64,000 nucleotides of DNA. Origin: Pelomonas baiyunensis (GTDB lineage Bacteria > Pseudomonadota > Gammaproteobacteria > Burkholderiales > Burkholderiaceae_C). Shown here one piece after another: positions 15,960 through 24,090 of this stretch. The notes under the pieces were generated by a model. It saw only the letters and a program-made list of their open reading frames with translations. It was not told where the DNA came from and searched no databases. The stretch's first letter is position 1; the number at the start of each line of letters is the position of its first letter. The stretch is taken from contig NZ_JBIGIB010000001.1 of assembly GCF_043555935.1 (NCBI RefSeq), positions 744,001 to 808,000 of the forward strand, given 5' to 3'. The position numbers were made by a program, and so were the translations under genes.

Positions 15960-16802
15960 TCAAGTCGGGGTGTAGGCCAGCCTGACGTAGATCGGCGCGA
16001 ACGCCTCGGCCTGCGTGATCTCCAGCAGCCGCTCCTTGGCCAGCTCCAGCATCGCGATGAAGGTGACCACGAGCACGGCCTGGCCTCGGCTGACGTCGAA
16101 CAGGCGCTCGAACTCCACGAAGCGCTGGCCCTGAAGCCGGCGCAGCACGATGCTCATGTGCTCGCGCACCGAGAGCTGCTCGCGGCTGATCTTGTGGTGC
16201 TGGTTGAGCTTGGCGCGTTTCAGGATGTCCAGCCAGGCGTCGCGCAGGTCGTTGGCGTTGACGTCCGGGAACACGGGCGTGAGCGACTGTTCGATGTGGA
16301 TCTGGGCCCGCAGGAAGTCGCGGCCCAACACGGGCAGGCGGTCCAGCCGCGCGGCGGCCAGCTTCATCTGCTCGTACTCCAGCAGCCGGCGCACGAGTTC
16401 GGCGCGCGGGTCTTCCACTTCCTTGCCGTCCTCGCTTTTCTTGGGCGGCAGCAGCATGCGCGACTTGATCTCGATGAGCATCGCCGCCATCAACAGGTAC
16501 TCGCTCGCCAACTCCAGGTTGTGCTTGCGGATCTGGTCGACATAGCTCAGGTACTGGCGCGTCACGTCCGCCAGCGGGATGTCGAGGATGTTGAAGTTCT
16601 GCTTGCGGATCAGGTACAGCAGCAGGTCCAGCGGGCCCTGGAAGGCTTCCAGGAAGACCTCCAGCGCATCCGGCGGGATGTAGAGGTCCAGTGGCATCTG
16701 GAACAGGGGCTCGCCGTACAGGCGAGCGACCGCCACGGTATCGACCGCTTCCGGCAGATCCGACGAAATTTCAGCCGTTTCTTCCGGGGTGACGGAGGCC
16801 AT
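15960..16802 (-). CDS. scpA: Segregation and condensation protein ScpA
   Basis: ScpA is the kleisin subunit that, with SMC and ScpB, organises the chromosome. The 280 residues contain the conserved N-terminal core FQGPLDLLLYLIRKQNFNI-type segment (about residues 53-72), then PLADVTRQYLSYVDQ and SEYLLMAAMLIEIKSRMLLP, all classic ScpA. The C-terminal winged-helix region ends in RLAYTPT. scpB is not in the window. The neighbouring DUF3460 gene upstream is commonly found next to scpA in Burkholderiales. Confidence 0.95.
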   Translation of the reverse strand: MASVTPEETAEISSDLPEAVDTVAVARLYGEPLFQMPLDLYIPPDALEVFLEAFQGPLDLLLYLIRKQNFNILDIPLADVTRQYLSYVDQIRKHNLELASEYLLMAAMLIEIKSRMLLPPKKSEDGKEVEDPRAELVRRLLEYEQMKLAAARLDRLPVLGRDFLRAQIHIEQSLTPVFPDVNANDLRDAWLDILKRAKLNQHHKISREQLSVREHMSIVLRRLQGQRFVEFERLFDVSRGQAVLVVTFIAMLELAKERLLEITQAEAFAPIYVRLAYTPT

Positions 16803-16903
16803 GGGCGGGTCGTTTCAGTGGCCGAGCGCGCTGGAGGGGCGTGCGGCGCTCAGCAGCGGGCCGAGCCCTGTGGAGGGCGCGCTGGGGGCGCGCCGGGAAA
16901 GGC

Positions 16904-17104
16904 TCAAGCCTTGGTCTGGTAGACGTAGGGCTGTTGCGGCACGCGGGCTGCGTCGAAACCGGCCTGGGCGGCGCGGTCTTGTTCCTTGTCCCACAGCAGG
17001 GCACGGCCGGCGCGCTGCTCGGCTTCCAGCGTCGGGCGCTGGGCCTTGAGCTGTTCGATGAACTGCGTGACTTCGGACTTGTAGGGCTTCCAGAACAGCG
17101 GCAT
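16904..17104 (-). CDS. DUF3460 family small protein
   Basis: A 66-residue soluble protein beginning MPLFWKPYKSEVTQFIEQLK and ending PQQPYVYQTKA. This pattern matches DUF3460, a short protein seen almost only in betaproteobacteria, with no known function. The start at 17104 is fixed by that N-terminus; the longer open frame above it is an overlap with the DUF1275 gene. It lies 101 bp upstream of scpA on the same strand. Confidence 0.85.
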   Translation of the reverse strand: MPLFWKPYKSEVTQFIEQLKAQRPTLEAEQRAGRALLWDKEQDRAAQAGFDAARVPQQPYVYQTKA

Positions 17105-17133
17105 GGCGGGTCTCTCGATCGAATTACGGGATT

Positions 17134-17868
17134 TTATCGGCCCCGCAGCCCCCGCAAGTCGTCCAGCGCGGGCACGGCGCCCAGAAAGGCCAGCCCGCCG
17201 GCCAGGGGCAGCGTGGCAGCGTAGCCCACCGCCTTGAACGACCAGGCGCCGACCACCCCGCCCACCGCGAAGGCCAGCAACAAACCGGCCAGCAGGCGAA
17301 CCTTGGCCGCATTCAGCGGTTCGGTCGCGCCACCCAGGCTGCACAGACCGCGACCGAACTCGATGCCCAGGTCGGTGACGATGCCCGTCACGTGCGTGGT
17401 GCGGATCTCGGAACGGGACACCTTGGTGATCAGCGCGTTCTGCAGCCCCATGGTGAAGCACAGCACCGACACCGTGGCCGGCACGAAGAGGGCGTGCAGG
17501 CCGGCCAGCCACGCCCCCATCAGGCCGAACACCACCAGGCTGGCCGCTTCCACCAGCAAGGGCAAGGCAAAGATGCTGTGCGCACGTCGCTGCCGGCCCA
17601 GGTGCACCAGCACTGCGGTGGTGGCGGCGCCGGTCATGAAGAACAGCAAGGCCCCGCAGGCGGTGATCAGCGCCTGGTGCTCCCCGAGCACCAGCCCATC
17701 AGCGGCAGCCGACACCATGCCCGTCATGTGCGAGGTGTATTGCCGCACGGCCAGGAAGCCGCCCGCATTGGTGGCACCCGCCACAAAGGCCAGCCACCAG
17801 CCCAGGTGTGCGTTGCCGTCAGCCGTGCGTTCCACCGACAGCAGGCGGCGTGCGTAGTCGGTGGGCAT
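17134..17868 (-). CDS. DUF1275 (YoaK-like) membrane protein
   Basis: A 244-residue membrane protein with six to seven hydrophobic segments. The N-terminal GWWLAFVAGATNAGGFLAV and the TSHMTGMVSAAADGL region (about residues 22-60), plus MGLQNALITKVSRSEIRTTHVTGI (split by a loop), are typical of the DUF1275/YoaK family, whose role is unknown. It is 29 bp upstream of DUF3460 and 33 bp downstream of metG on the same strand. Confidence 0.85.
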   Translation of the reverse strand: MPTDYARRLLSVERTADGNAHLGWWLAFVAGATNAGGFLAVRQYTSHMTGMVSAAADGLVLGEHQALITACGALLFFMTGAATTAVLVHLGRQRRAHSIFALPLLVEAASLVVFGLMGAWLAGLHALFVPATVSVLCFTMGLQNALITKVSRSEIRTTHVTGIVTDLGIEFGRGLCSLGGATEPLNAAKVRLLAGLLLAFAVGGVVGAWSFKAVGYAATLPLAGGLAFLGAVPALDDLRGLRGR

Positions 17869-17901
17869 GGGCGCGGCGGACGTGTCGGCGGCGCCGCTGG
17901 G

Positions 17902-19947
17902 TCAGCGAACCCGCATGCCGGGCTGAGCGCCCGTGTGCGGCTCCAGCACGAAGATGCCGGGGTGGGCCTTTTCGTCCGCGTGGCTGGCGGCCAGCACCAT
18001 GCCCTCGCTGACGCCGAATTTCATCTTGCGCGGCGCGAGGTTGGCCACCAGCACGGTCAGCTTGCCTTCGAGGTCTTCGGGCTTGTAGGCGGCGCGGATG
18101 CCGCTGAACACATTGCGCGTGCGGCCCTCGCCGGCGTCCAGCGTCAGGCGCAGCAGCTTGTCGGAGCCCTCCACCAATTCGGCCTTCACGATCTTGGCGA
18201 TGCGCAGGTCCACCTTGGCAAAGTCATCGATCTTGATTTCCGGCGCGATGTCTTCACCGCCCGGCACCACCTTGGGCGCGGGCGGCGCTTCGAACAGCTG
18301 CTCGACCTTGGCGGTGTCCACGCGCTGCATCAGGTGCTGGTAGGCGCCGATCTGGTGGGCGCCCAGCGCGCGGGCGCTGTCGCTCCACTGCAGCGGCTCG
18401 ACCTTCAGGAAGGCTTCCACCTGCGCGGCCAGGGCCGGCAGCACCGGCTTGAGGTAGATCGTCAGCAGGCGGAAGGCCTCGATGCAGACGCTGCAGACGT
18501 CGTGCAGCGCGGCGTCCATGCCGGGTTGCTTGGCCAGCTCCCACGGCTTGTGCGTGTCCACGAATTCGTTGACCTTGTCGGCCAGCGCCATGATCTCGCG
18601 CAGCGCCTTGCCAAACTCGCGGGTTTCGTACAACTCGGCGATGGCGCCGCTCTGGGCGCGCAGCGCGTCCAGCAGCGCGCGGCCTTCCACGCCCAGGTCG
18701 GCACTCAGGCGCCCGTCAAAGCGCTTGGTCAGGAAGCCGGCCGCGCGCGAGGCGATGTTGATGAACTTGCCCACCAGGTCGCTGTTCACGCGCGCCGCGA
18801 AGTCTTCGGGGTTGAAGTCGATGTCTTCGACGCGGGCGTTGAGCTTGGCGGCGATGTAGTAACGCAGCCACTCGGCGTTCAGGCCCAGGCTCAGGTACTT
18901 GAGCGGGTCCAGACCCGTGCCGCGGCTCTTGCTCATCTTCTCGCCGCCGTTGACGGTCATGAAGCCGTGCACGAACACGTGGTTGGGCGTCTTGCGGCCG
19001 CTGAAATGCAGCATGGCGGGCCAGAACAGCGTGTGGAAGTACGTGATGTCCTTGCCGATGAAGTGCACCTGCTCGGTGGCCGGGTCGTTCACGAAGGCAT
19101 CGAAGTCACGGCCGATCTTGCCGAAGTAGTTCTTCAGCGAGGCGAGGTAGCCGATGGGCGCGTCCAGCCACACGTAGAAGTACTTGCCCGGCGCGTCCGG
19201 AATTTCGATGCCGAAGTAGGGCGCGTCGCGGCTGATGTCCCAGTCGCTCAGGCGGTTGTTGCCGTCTTCATCGGGCTCGAACCACTCGCGGATCTTGTTC
19301 AGCACCTCGGGCTGCAGGCGGCCGGTGTCTTGCGTCCACTGCGTGAGGAACTCGACGCAGCGCGGATCGCTCAACTTGAAGAAGTAGTGCTCGCTGGTTT
19401 TGAGCACCGGCGTGGCGCCCGACAGCACCGAGTACGGGTTCTTCAGCTCGGTGGGGGCGTAGACGGCGCCGCAGACTTCGCACGAGTCGCCGTACTGGTC
19501 CTTCGCGCCGCACTTGGGGCATTCGCCCTTGATGAAGCGGTCGGGCAGGAACATCGACTTGGCAGGGTCGAAGAACTGCTCGATGGTCTTGGTGGTGATC
19601 AGCTCGTTCTGGCGCAGCGCGATGTAGATGGCCTTGGAGAGCTCGTGGTTCTCCGCGCCGTCGGTGCTGTGCCAGTTGTCGAAGCTGATGTGAAAGCCGT
19701 CCAGGTACTGCTTGCGGCCGGCTGCGATGCCGGCAACGAACTCCTGAGGCGTCTTTCCGGCCTTTTCGGCCGCGATCATGATCGGCGCGCCGTGGGCGTC
19801 GTCCGCGCAGACGAAGTGCACCTGCGAGCCCGCCATGCGCTGGTAGCGAACCCAGATGTCGGCCTGGGTGTACTCCATGATGTGGCCGATGTGGAAACCG
19901 GCGTTGGCATAGGGCAGGGCAGTGGTGACGAAAAGCTGGCGAGACAT
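17902..19947 (-). CDS. metG: Methionyl-tRNA synthetase MetG
   Basis: MetG charges tRNA-Met and initiator tRNA with methionine. The 681-residue class I enzyme has the HIGH motif as FHIGHIM (about residues 18-24), a zinc knuckle CPKCGAKDQYGDSCEVC (about 145-161), and the KMSKS loop GEKMSKSRGTGLDP (about 334-347). A C-terminal EMAP/Trbp111 tRNA-binding domain is present (about 570-681: IDDFAKVDLRIAKIVKAE onward), so this is the long dimeric form. The gene starts at an ATG preceded by the expected spacing. Confidence 0.97.
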   Translation of the reverse strand: MSRQLFVTTALPYANAGFHIGHIMEYTQADIWVRYQRMAGSQVHFVCADDAHGAPIMIAAEKAGKTPQEFVAGIAAGRKQYLDGFHISFDNWHSTDGAENHELSKAIYIALRQNELITTKTIEQFFDPAKSMFLPDRFIKGECPKCGAKDQYGDSCEVCGAVYAPTELKNPYSVLSGATPVLKTSEHYFFKLSDPRCVEFLTQWTQDTGRLQPEVLNKIREWFEPDEDGNNRLSDWDISRDAPYFGIEIPDAPGKYFYVWLDAPIGYLASLKNYFGKIGRDFDAFVNDPATEQVHFIGKDITYFHTLFWPAMLHFSGRKTPNHVFVHGFMTVNGGEKMSKSRGTGLDPLKYLSLGLNAEWLRYYIAAKLNARVEDIDFNPEDFAARVNSDLVGKFINIASRAAGFLTKRFDGRLSADLGVEGRALLDALRAQSGAIAELYETREFGKALREIMALADKVNEFVDTHKPWELAKQPGMDAALHDVCSVCIEAFRLLTIYLKPVLPALAAQVEAFLKVEPLQWSDSARALGAHQIGAYQHLMQRVDTAKVEQLFEAPPAPKVVPGGEDIAPEIKIDDFAKVDLRIAKIVKAELVEGSDKLLRLTLDAGEGRTRNVFSGIRAAYKPEDLEGKLTVLVANLAPRKMKFGVSEGMVLAASHADEKAHPGIFVLEPHTGAQPGMRVR

Positions 19948-19989
19948 GGACGCGGTCAGGGCTGAGGCCGATCGGGAAAACCGGCGATT

Positions 19990-20178
19990 TTAGGTTTGCG
20001 GTTCGCTGCCGCTGGCAGCCGCGCCTTCGGCGGGCTCGGGCGCGTCGGTCTCGCCGGGGGTGTCATCGCCGCTGGGCTTGCCGCTCAGCTTGCGCTGGCG
20101 CTTCTCTTCGGCCTTGCGCTTCTTGGCCAGCTCACGCTGGCGCTTCTCATAGCTGTAATTCGGTGTGGCCACCTGCAT
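19990..20178 (-). CDS. Small highly charged hypothetical protein
   Basis: A 62-residue protein (ATG at 20178; a GTG at 20196 would add six residues). The first half is strongly basic and helical, TPNYSYEKRQRELAKKRKAEEKRQRKL-like, and the second half is acidic and Gly/Ser/Pro-rich. Short proteins with the NYSYEKRQRELAKK beginning are widespread in betaproteobacteria but have no known function; nucleic-acid binding is possible from charge alone. It is upstream of metG on the same strand. Confidence 0.6.
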   Translation of the reverse strand: MQVATPNYSYEKRQRELAKKRKAEEKRQRKLSGKPSGDDTPGETDAPEPAEGAAASGSEPQT

Positions 20179-20763
20179 CTCCGGGCTGCCCCGCACGTGC
20201 GGGTGAGCCCAATGTAACCCGCGCCCTCCAAATCACCCGGCGCCACTTGGCGCGCAAACCTCCACAAGCTCTCAAGGATCGCGGCTAAGTCACTGATCCG
20301 TAATACTTCCGCAAGCTATCCACTGTGTCTGTGGATAACTTTGTGGAGAACCCCCGGTCGGCGCCGCCAAACCCTTGTCTGATGGGCCTTCCCTTAGGTT
20401 GCTGAATTTTGAGGCACATTCGGCGCCTCTATACAAATCAACAACTTAGCGAGCGTGCGCCGGCGGCGACGGGGTTTTCACGCGATTGGGCTCAGCCCGG
20501 TTGACGGTGTCGGTTTTTGGGGATAAGTCAAGCCCGCATGGCAGGAAATCACGGCCGCTTTCGGCCGCTGAGGCCAGTTTTGTCCCCGTCTTCTGTGGAC
20601 AACTCTGTGGGTGGGCTGACGACAGCCGCGCTAAGTGCTTGATCGGCCGTCACTGGCGCTGGCGTGCTCGTTTTTGAGGCGCCGGCGCTGGGGCGAGCCC
20701 CAAGAGGCGCGCGGAGGGCGGCGGCTAAACTCGCGGCCTTTTGAAGAGGCGGCAGCGGCGGAC
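20179..20763. other. 585 bp intergenic region between the metG side and minC
   Basis: I see no credible gene here. The region holds a cluster of DnaA-box-like 9-mers (listed separately), a small dyad GAGGC...GCCTC (20411-20429), a CGGCCG-CTTT-CGGCCG hairpin (about 20552-20567), and several A+T-rich patches that stand out against the GC-rich surroundings. It should contain the minCDE promoter and the promoter of the divergent small gene. Confidence 0.6.
20317..20602. promoter_or_regulatory. Cluster of DnaA-box-like sites upstream of minC
   Basis: TGTGGATAA (20330-20338) is the exact complement of the consensus box TTATCCACA. Single-mismatch copies are TGTGGAGAA (20342-20350), TGGGGATAA (20518-20526) and TGTGGACAA (20594-20602), all in the same orientation. 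A perfect 9-mer is expected less than once in 64 kb of such DNA, so four near copies in 275 bp is unlikely by chance. DnaA control of min genes is not something I can claim from family knowledge. Confidence 0.5.
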
Positions 20764-21600
20764 ATGGCGGATGTGACGAAGGACAACGGCGGACGCAAGG
20801 GCGCTGCACGTGCCGGCACTTTCGAGTTGAAGTCGCGCCGCTTGAGCCTGCTGGGCCTGGTGGTGCACAACGCCGACCTCGATGCTTTTGCCGCCGATTG
20901 GGCAGCACGCGCCGGTGCGGGTGGTTTCGAGCACGAGCCGGTGGTGATCGACCTCACCCAGGCCGAGCGCCCCGCAGCGGCTGCGGGCGATGCCGGCCAG
21001 GCCGCGTTGGCCCTCGATGCCCCGGCTTCGGTGGATTTGCGCGGCTTGGTGGTGCTCTTGCGCGACAGCCAACTGCAGCCGGTGGCCGTGGCCGGCGCCA
21101 CGCCGGAGGAACTGGCCGTGGCGCACGAGCTGGGTCTGGCGGATGCATCCGACGAGCCTGCCCCGGCAGTGGCTGCGCCCGTGGCGGCTGCGCCCACCGA
21201 GGTGGTGCGCGAGGTGGTACGGGAAGTCATCGTGGAGAAGCTGGTGGAGCGGCCCGCCGCCCCCGCGCCGACGATGGTGGTGGACAAGCCGCTGCGCTCC
21301 GGCCAGCGCGTGTACGCCAAGGGCGGCGACCTGGTGGTGTTGGCGCTGGTGAACCATGGCGCCGAAGTCATTGCCGACGGCAGCGTGCATGTGTACGCGC
21401 CGCTGCGCGGCAAGGCGATCGCCGGCGCGCGGGGCGACACCTCGGCCCGCATCTACGCCCACAGCCTGGAAGCCGAGCTGATTTCGATTGCCGGCATCTA
21501 CCGCACCACGGAAAACCCGCTGCCGCCCGACGTGGCCGGCAAGCCGGCTCAGGTGCTGCTCGACGGCGAGAAGCTGTTGATGCAGCCGCTGACCTTCTGA
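20764..21600 (+). CDS. minC: Septum site-determining protein MinC
   Basis: MinC blocks FtsZ polymerisation away from mid-cell. The 278-residue protein starts MADVTKDNGGRK, has an N-terminal MinC_N domain (about 14-110, FELKSRRLSLLGLVVHN), an Ala/Pro-rich linker (VAAAPTEVVREVV), and the C-terminal beta-helix (about 170-270) with RSGQRVYAKGGDLVVLALV and GRAGARGDTSARIYAHSLEAE-like repeats. The linker is longer than in E. coli MinC (231 aa). The start is the ATG at 20764; it is first in minCDE, 33 bp before minD. Confidence 0.94.
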   Translation: MADVTKDNGGRKGAARAGTFELKSRRLSLLGLVVHNADLDAFAADWAARAGAGGFEHEPVVIDLTQAERPAAAAGDAGQAALALDAPASVDLRGLVVLLRDSQLQPVAVAGATPEELAVAHELGLADASDEPAPAVAAPVAAAPTEVVREVVREVIVEKLVERPAAPAPTMVVDKPLRSGQRVYAKGGDLVVLALVNHGAEVIADGSVHVYAPLRGKAIAGARGDTSARIYAHSLEAELISIAGIYRTTENPLPPDVAGKPAQVLLDGEKLLMQPLTF

Positions 21601-21633
21601 ACCCTTTGATCTGAACGAACAGGAAAGCCCCAG

Positions 21634-22449
21634 ATGACCAAGATCGTCGTCGTCACATCCGGCAAGGGCGGGGTCGGCAAGACCACCACCAGCGCAAGCT
21701 TTGCCACCGGCCTCGCGATGCGCGGCTTCAAGACCTGCGTGATCGACTTCGACGTCGGCCTGCGCAACCTCGACCTGATCATGGGCGTGGAGCGCCGCGT
21801 CGTGTATGACCTCATCAACGTGGTCAACGAAGAGATCAAGCTGACCCAGGCGCTCATCAAGGACAAGCAGCTGGAGAAGCTCTACATCCTGGCCGCCTCT
21901 CAAACCCGCGACAAGGATGCGCTGAAGCAAGAGGGCGTGGAGCGCGTGCTGAATGAGCTCAAGGAGATGGAGTTCGACTACATCGTCTGCGACTCGCCGG
22001 CCGGCATTGAGACCGGCGCGTTGATGGCCATGCACTACGCCGACGAGGCGCTGGTGGTGACCAACCCCGAGGTCTCCTCGGTGCGCGACAGCGACCGCAT
22101 CCTGGGCATGTTGTCCAGCAAGACCAAGCGCGCCATTGAGGGCCTGGAGCCGGTGAAGGAGCACCTGCTCATCACCCGCTACAACCCCAACCGCGTGGAA
22201 GGCGGCCAGATGCTGAGCCTGGACGACATCCACGAGATCCTGCGCACCCCGCTGATCGGCGTCATCCCCGAGAGCGAGAGCGTGCTGCAGGCCTCCAACC
22301 AGGGCACGCCGGCCATCCACCTGCAAGGCACGGATGTGGCCGAGGCCTACAAGGACGTGGTGGCCCGCTTCCTGGGTGAAGACAAGCCCATGCGCTTCAC
22401 CGAGGCCGTGAAGCAGAGCTGGTTCAAGCGCGTCTTCGGCGGCAAGTGA
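21634..22449 (+). CDS. minD: Septum site-determining ATPase MinD
   Basis: MinD is a membrane-associated ATPase that recruits MinC and oscillates with MinE. The 271 residues show the deviant Walker A motif SGKGGVGKTTTSA (about 9-21), the FDVGLRNLDLIMG switch region, and a C-terminal amphipathic targeting helix (VKQSWFKRVFGGK). Length equals that of E. coli MinD (270). It is 13 bp upstream of minE. Confidence 0.98.
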   Translation: MTKIVVVTSGKGGVGKTTTSASFATGLAMRGFKTCVIDFDVGLRNLDLIMGVERRVVYDLINVVNEEIKLTQALIKDKQLEKLYILAASQTRDKDALKQEGVERVLNELKEMEFDYIVCDSPAGIETGALMAMHYADEALVVTNPEVSSVRDSDRILGMLSSKTKRAIEGLEPVKEHLLITRYNPNRVEGGQMLSLDDIHEILRTPLIGVIPESESVLQASNQGTPAIHLQGTDVAEAYKDVVARFLGEDKPMRFTEAVKQSWFKRVFGGK

Positions 22450-22462
22450 AGGAGGCCTCCAG

Positions 22463-22720
22463 ATGGGATTCCTGAACTTCTTCCTGGGTGAGAAAAAAAG
22501 CTCGGCCAGCGTGGCCAAGGAGCGCCTGCAACTCATCCTCGCGCACGAGCGTAACGGCCGCAGCGCCAGCCCCGACTACCTGCCGCAGCTGCAGCGGGAG
22601 CTGGTGGCGGTGATCAGCAAGTACGTGTCGATCAACCCCGACGACATCAAGGTGCACATGGAGCGCCAGGGCGACCTGGAAGTGCTCGAGGTGAAGATCG
22701 AGCTGCCCGAGGCCAAGTAA
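22463..22720 (+). CDS. minE: Cell division topological specificity factor MinE
   Basis: MinE stimulates MinD ATPase and confines MinC/MinD to the poles. The 85-residue protein begins MGFLNFFLGEKKSSASVAKERLQLIL, where the first helix binds membrane and the next is the anti-MinCD segment, and ends in the dimerisation fold (VHMERQGDLEVLEVKIELPE). A strong AGGAGG ribosome site precedes it. Last gene of minCDE. Confidence 0.97.
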   Translation: MGFLNFFLGEKKSSASVAKERLQLILAHERNGRSASPDYLPQLQRELVAVISKYVSINPDDIKVHMERQGDLEVLEVKIELPEAK

Positions 22721-22888
22721 GCCTCTCGCCCAGCAGCGCCCGGCTGAACGCCGGCAAGTCTGGTCGGTCTTGCAGACCGCGCTGCGGCCATGCTGCAGCG
22801 CTTCGGCAGGCACATCGCGCCCACTGGGCGCCATATGTCCGGTCTCAGCCCCCCGAGGGGGCGGCGATGCGTGCGGCATGGAGCCGCC

Positions 22889-22937
22889 CGCCCATCGCGC
22901 AACGGGCCGGCTTGGGAGCGGCCCGGCGCTCGGCCCC
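22889..22937. repeat. Inverted repeat copy 1 flanking the VF530 gene
   Basis: Read on the minus strand, this about 46 bp segment matches 23213-23258 on the plus strand with about four mismatches; the shared core is GCGCCGGGCCGCTCCCAAGC. A CCCCCCGAGGGGG dyad lies just outside it (about 22851-22863), as in the flgC-flgD element. The copy sits only 7 bp from the stop codon of the enclosed gene. Confidence 0.65.
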
Positions 22938-22943
22938 AAAGAC

Positions 22944-23183
22944 TCAGCGCGAGGCGCGGGCCTGCTCGCGCCGCATGAACAGGTACAGGCTCTCTACCTT
23001 CGCGCGCGCCCACGGCGTTTTGCGCAGGAACTTCAGGCTGGACGACACGCTGGGATCGATGCGAAAGCACTTGATCTCGATGCGTTCGCCCAGCTCGCGC
23101 CAGCCGAAATACTCGACCAACGCGGTGACGATGGCTTCCAGCGTCATGCCGTGCAGCGGGTCTTTGGACGGGTTGTTTTGCAT
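22944..23183 (-). CDS. VF530 family (DUF2132) small DNA-binding protein
   Basis: A 79-residue protein starting MQNNPSKDPLHGMTLEAIVT and containing VEYFGWRELGERI and SSLKFLRKTPWAR, matching the VF530/DUF2132 family, a small helical fold that has been proposed to bind DNA. The start at 23183 fits the conserved N-terminus (DPLHG.TLE). The gene is enclosed by two copies of an inverted repeat. Its cellular role is unknown. Confidence 0.85.
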   Translation of the reverse strand: MQNNPSKDPLHGMTLEAIVTALVEYFGWRELGERIEIKCFRIDPSVSSSLKFLRKTPWARAKVESLYLFMRREQARASR

Positions 23184-23212
23184 GGGCTGCGCCCCGGGTG
23201 GTTTCGGTCGTC

Positions 23213-23260
23213 GGGCCCAGCGCCGGGCCGCTCCCAAGCCCACCCGTTGCGGGATGGGCG
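23213..23260. repeat. Inverted repeat copy 2 flanking the VF530 gene
   Basis: Opposite-orientation partner of the segment at 22889-22937, containing AGCGCCGGGCCGCTCCCAAG and then CCCGTTGCG and GATGGG. It lies 30 bp upstream of the VF530 start codon and just downstream of the acyltransferase stop codon. Both copies look like members of the dispersed GC-rich intergenic element also seen at 3418-3479. Confidence 0.65.
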
Positions 23261-23270
23261 AGAGGCTCGT

Positions 23271-23861
23271 TCACTCATGCGTGAACTGGTCGGAGTTCTT
23301 GCCCTTGAACTGGGCGTAGTACTGCTTGATGGCCGCCATGTCGGCCTCCACGTCGCCCGTGGGCGTGAACAGTGGCCCCAGGCCCACGAGCTTGCGTGGG
23401 TAGTCCATGTGGGCCATCACGATGGGCAGCTTTGCCGTGACGGCAATCCAGTAAAAGCCCGTTTTCCAGTACTTCGTTTTGCTGCGCGTGCCCTCGGGCG
23501 GCACGATCAGTTGCACCGGGCCGTCGGCGGCTTGCAGCGCCGCGGCGGAGGCGGCCACCAGGTTGTTGGACTGGCTGCGGTCGACCGGAATGCCGCCCAG
23601 CCAGCGCATGACCCCGCCGAACGGGAACTTGAAGATGGACGATTTGCCCATCCAGTACGGCGTCAGGCGCAGCGCGAAGGACGCGAACAGCGTGTAGGGC
23701 AGGTCCCAGTTGCTGGTGTGCGGGGCGGCGATGAAGACGCTTTTGCGCGCTTCGGGCGGCAATTCGCCCTGCACGGTCCAGCCTGCCAGCTTGAGCCAGG
23801 CGAGCGAAAAGCCGCGCAGCAAGGTGCTGACGATGGGCGTCGTGAAGATGGTGCGGTGCAT
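23271..23861 (-). CDS. Lysophospholipid acyltransferase family protein (PlsC-like)
   Basis: A 196-residue acyltransferase of the glycerolphosphate type. The catalytic H-x4-D is PHTSNWDLPY (about residues 47-56) and the substrate loop is VPPEGTRSK (about 119-127). It is short compared with classic PlsC (about 240) and lacks a long N-terminal membrane region, typical of the YihG/'MMPL-side' small acyltransferases whose lipid substrate is uncertain. The encoded product is a paralogue of the one at 41631-42266, with the same PHTSNWD motif. Confidence 0.82.
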   Translation of the reverse strand: MHRTIFTTPIVSTLLRGFSLAWLKLAGWTVQGELPPEARKSVFIAAPHTSNWDLPYTLFASFALRLTPYWMGKSSIFKFPFGGVMRWLGGIPVDRSQSNNLVAASAAALQAADGPVQLIVPPEGTRSKTKYWKTGFYWIAVTAKLPIVMAHMDYPRKLVGLGPLFTPTGDVEADMAAIKQYYAQFKGKNSDQFTHE

Positions 23862-23966
23862 CCCGCGATTGTCCCGTGTTGTGCCAGTGCCTCAAACTGA
23901 GGCAACGCAAGAAAAGCCTTGTCGTGCCAAGCACTTGGCGCGTGTGCCCGCAGGCTGTTCACGGGT

Positions 23967-23989
23967 TTGTCCACAGGCGCTGTGGATGA
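23967..23989. promoter_or_regulatory. Palindromic pair of DnaA-box-like sites
   Basis: TTGTCCACA (23967-23975) and TGTGGATGA (23981-23989) are each one base from the DnaA consensus and face each other. The core TCCACAG-GCG-CTGTGGA (23970-23986) is a perfect palindrome. It lies about 100 bp before the serine hydrolase gene and 106 bp upstream of the divergent acyltransferase start. It may equally be a dyad operator for another regulator. Confidence 0.4.
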
Positions 23990-24090
23990 GAACCGCTCAT
24001 GCTGCCGTTTGCGCCGCCTGTCGCATGCCGGTGGGCGGAGGCGCCGGCCGCCGCGATGCTGCGCCCGGTTTCACTTCCTTCGGACGGCTC

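Noticed and set aside
17392..19965. 857-codon plus-strand frame opposite metG
   Set aside because: Low-complexity, His/Gln/Arg-rich translation opposite an unmistakable methionyl-tRNA synthetase; a shadow frame.
20179..20763. Chromosome origin of replication
   Set aside because: DnaA-box-like sites are present, but dnaA, dnaN, gyrB and an evident AT-rich unwinding element are not, and Burkholderiales origins lie beside dnaA.
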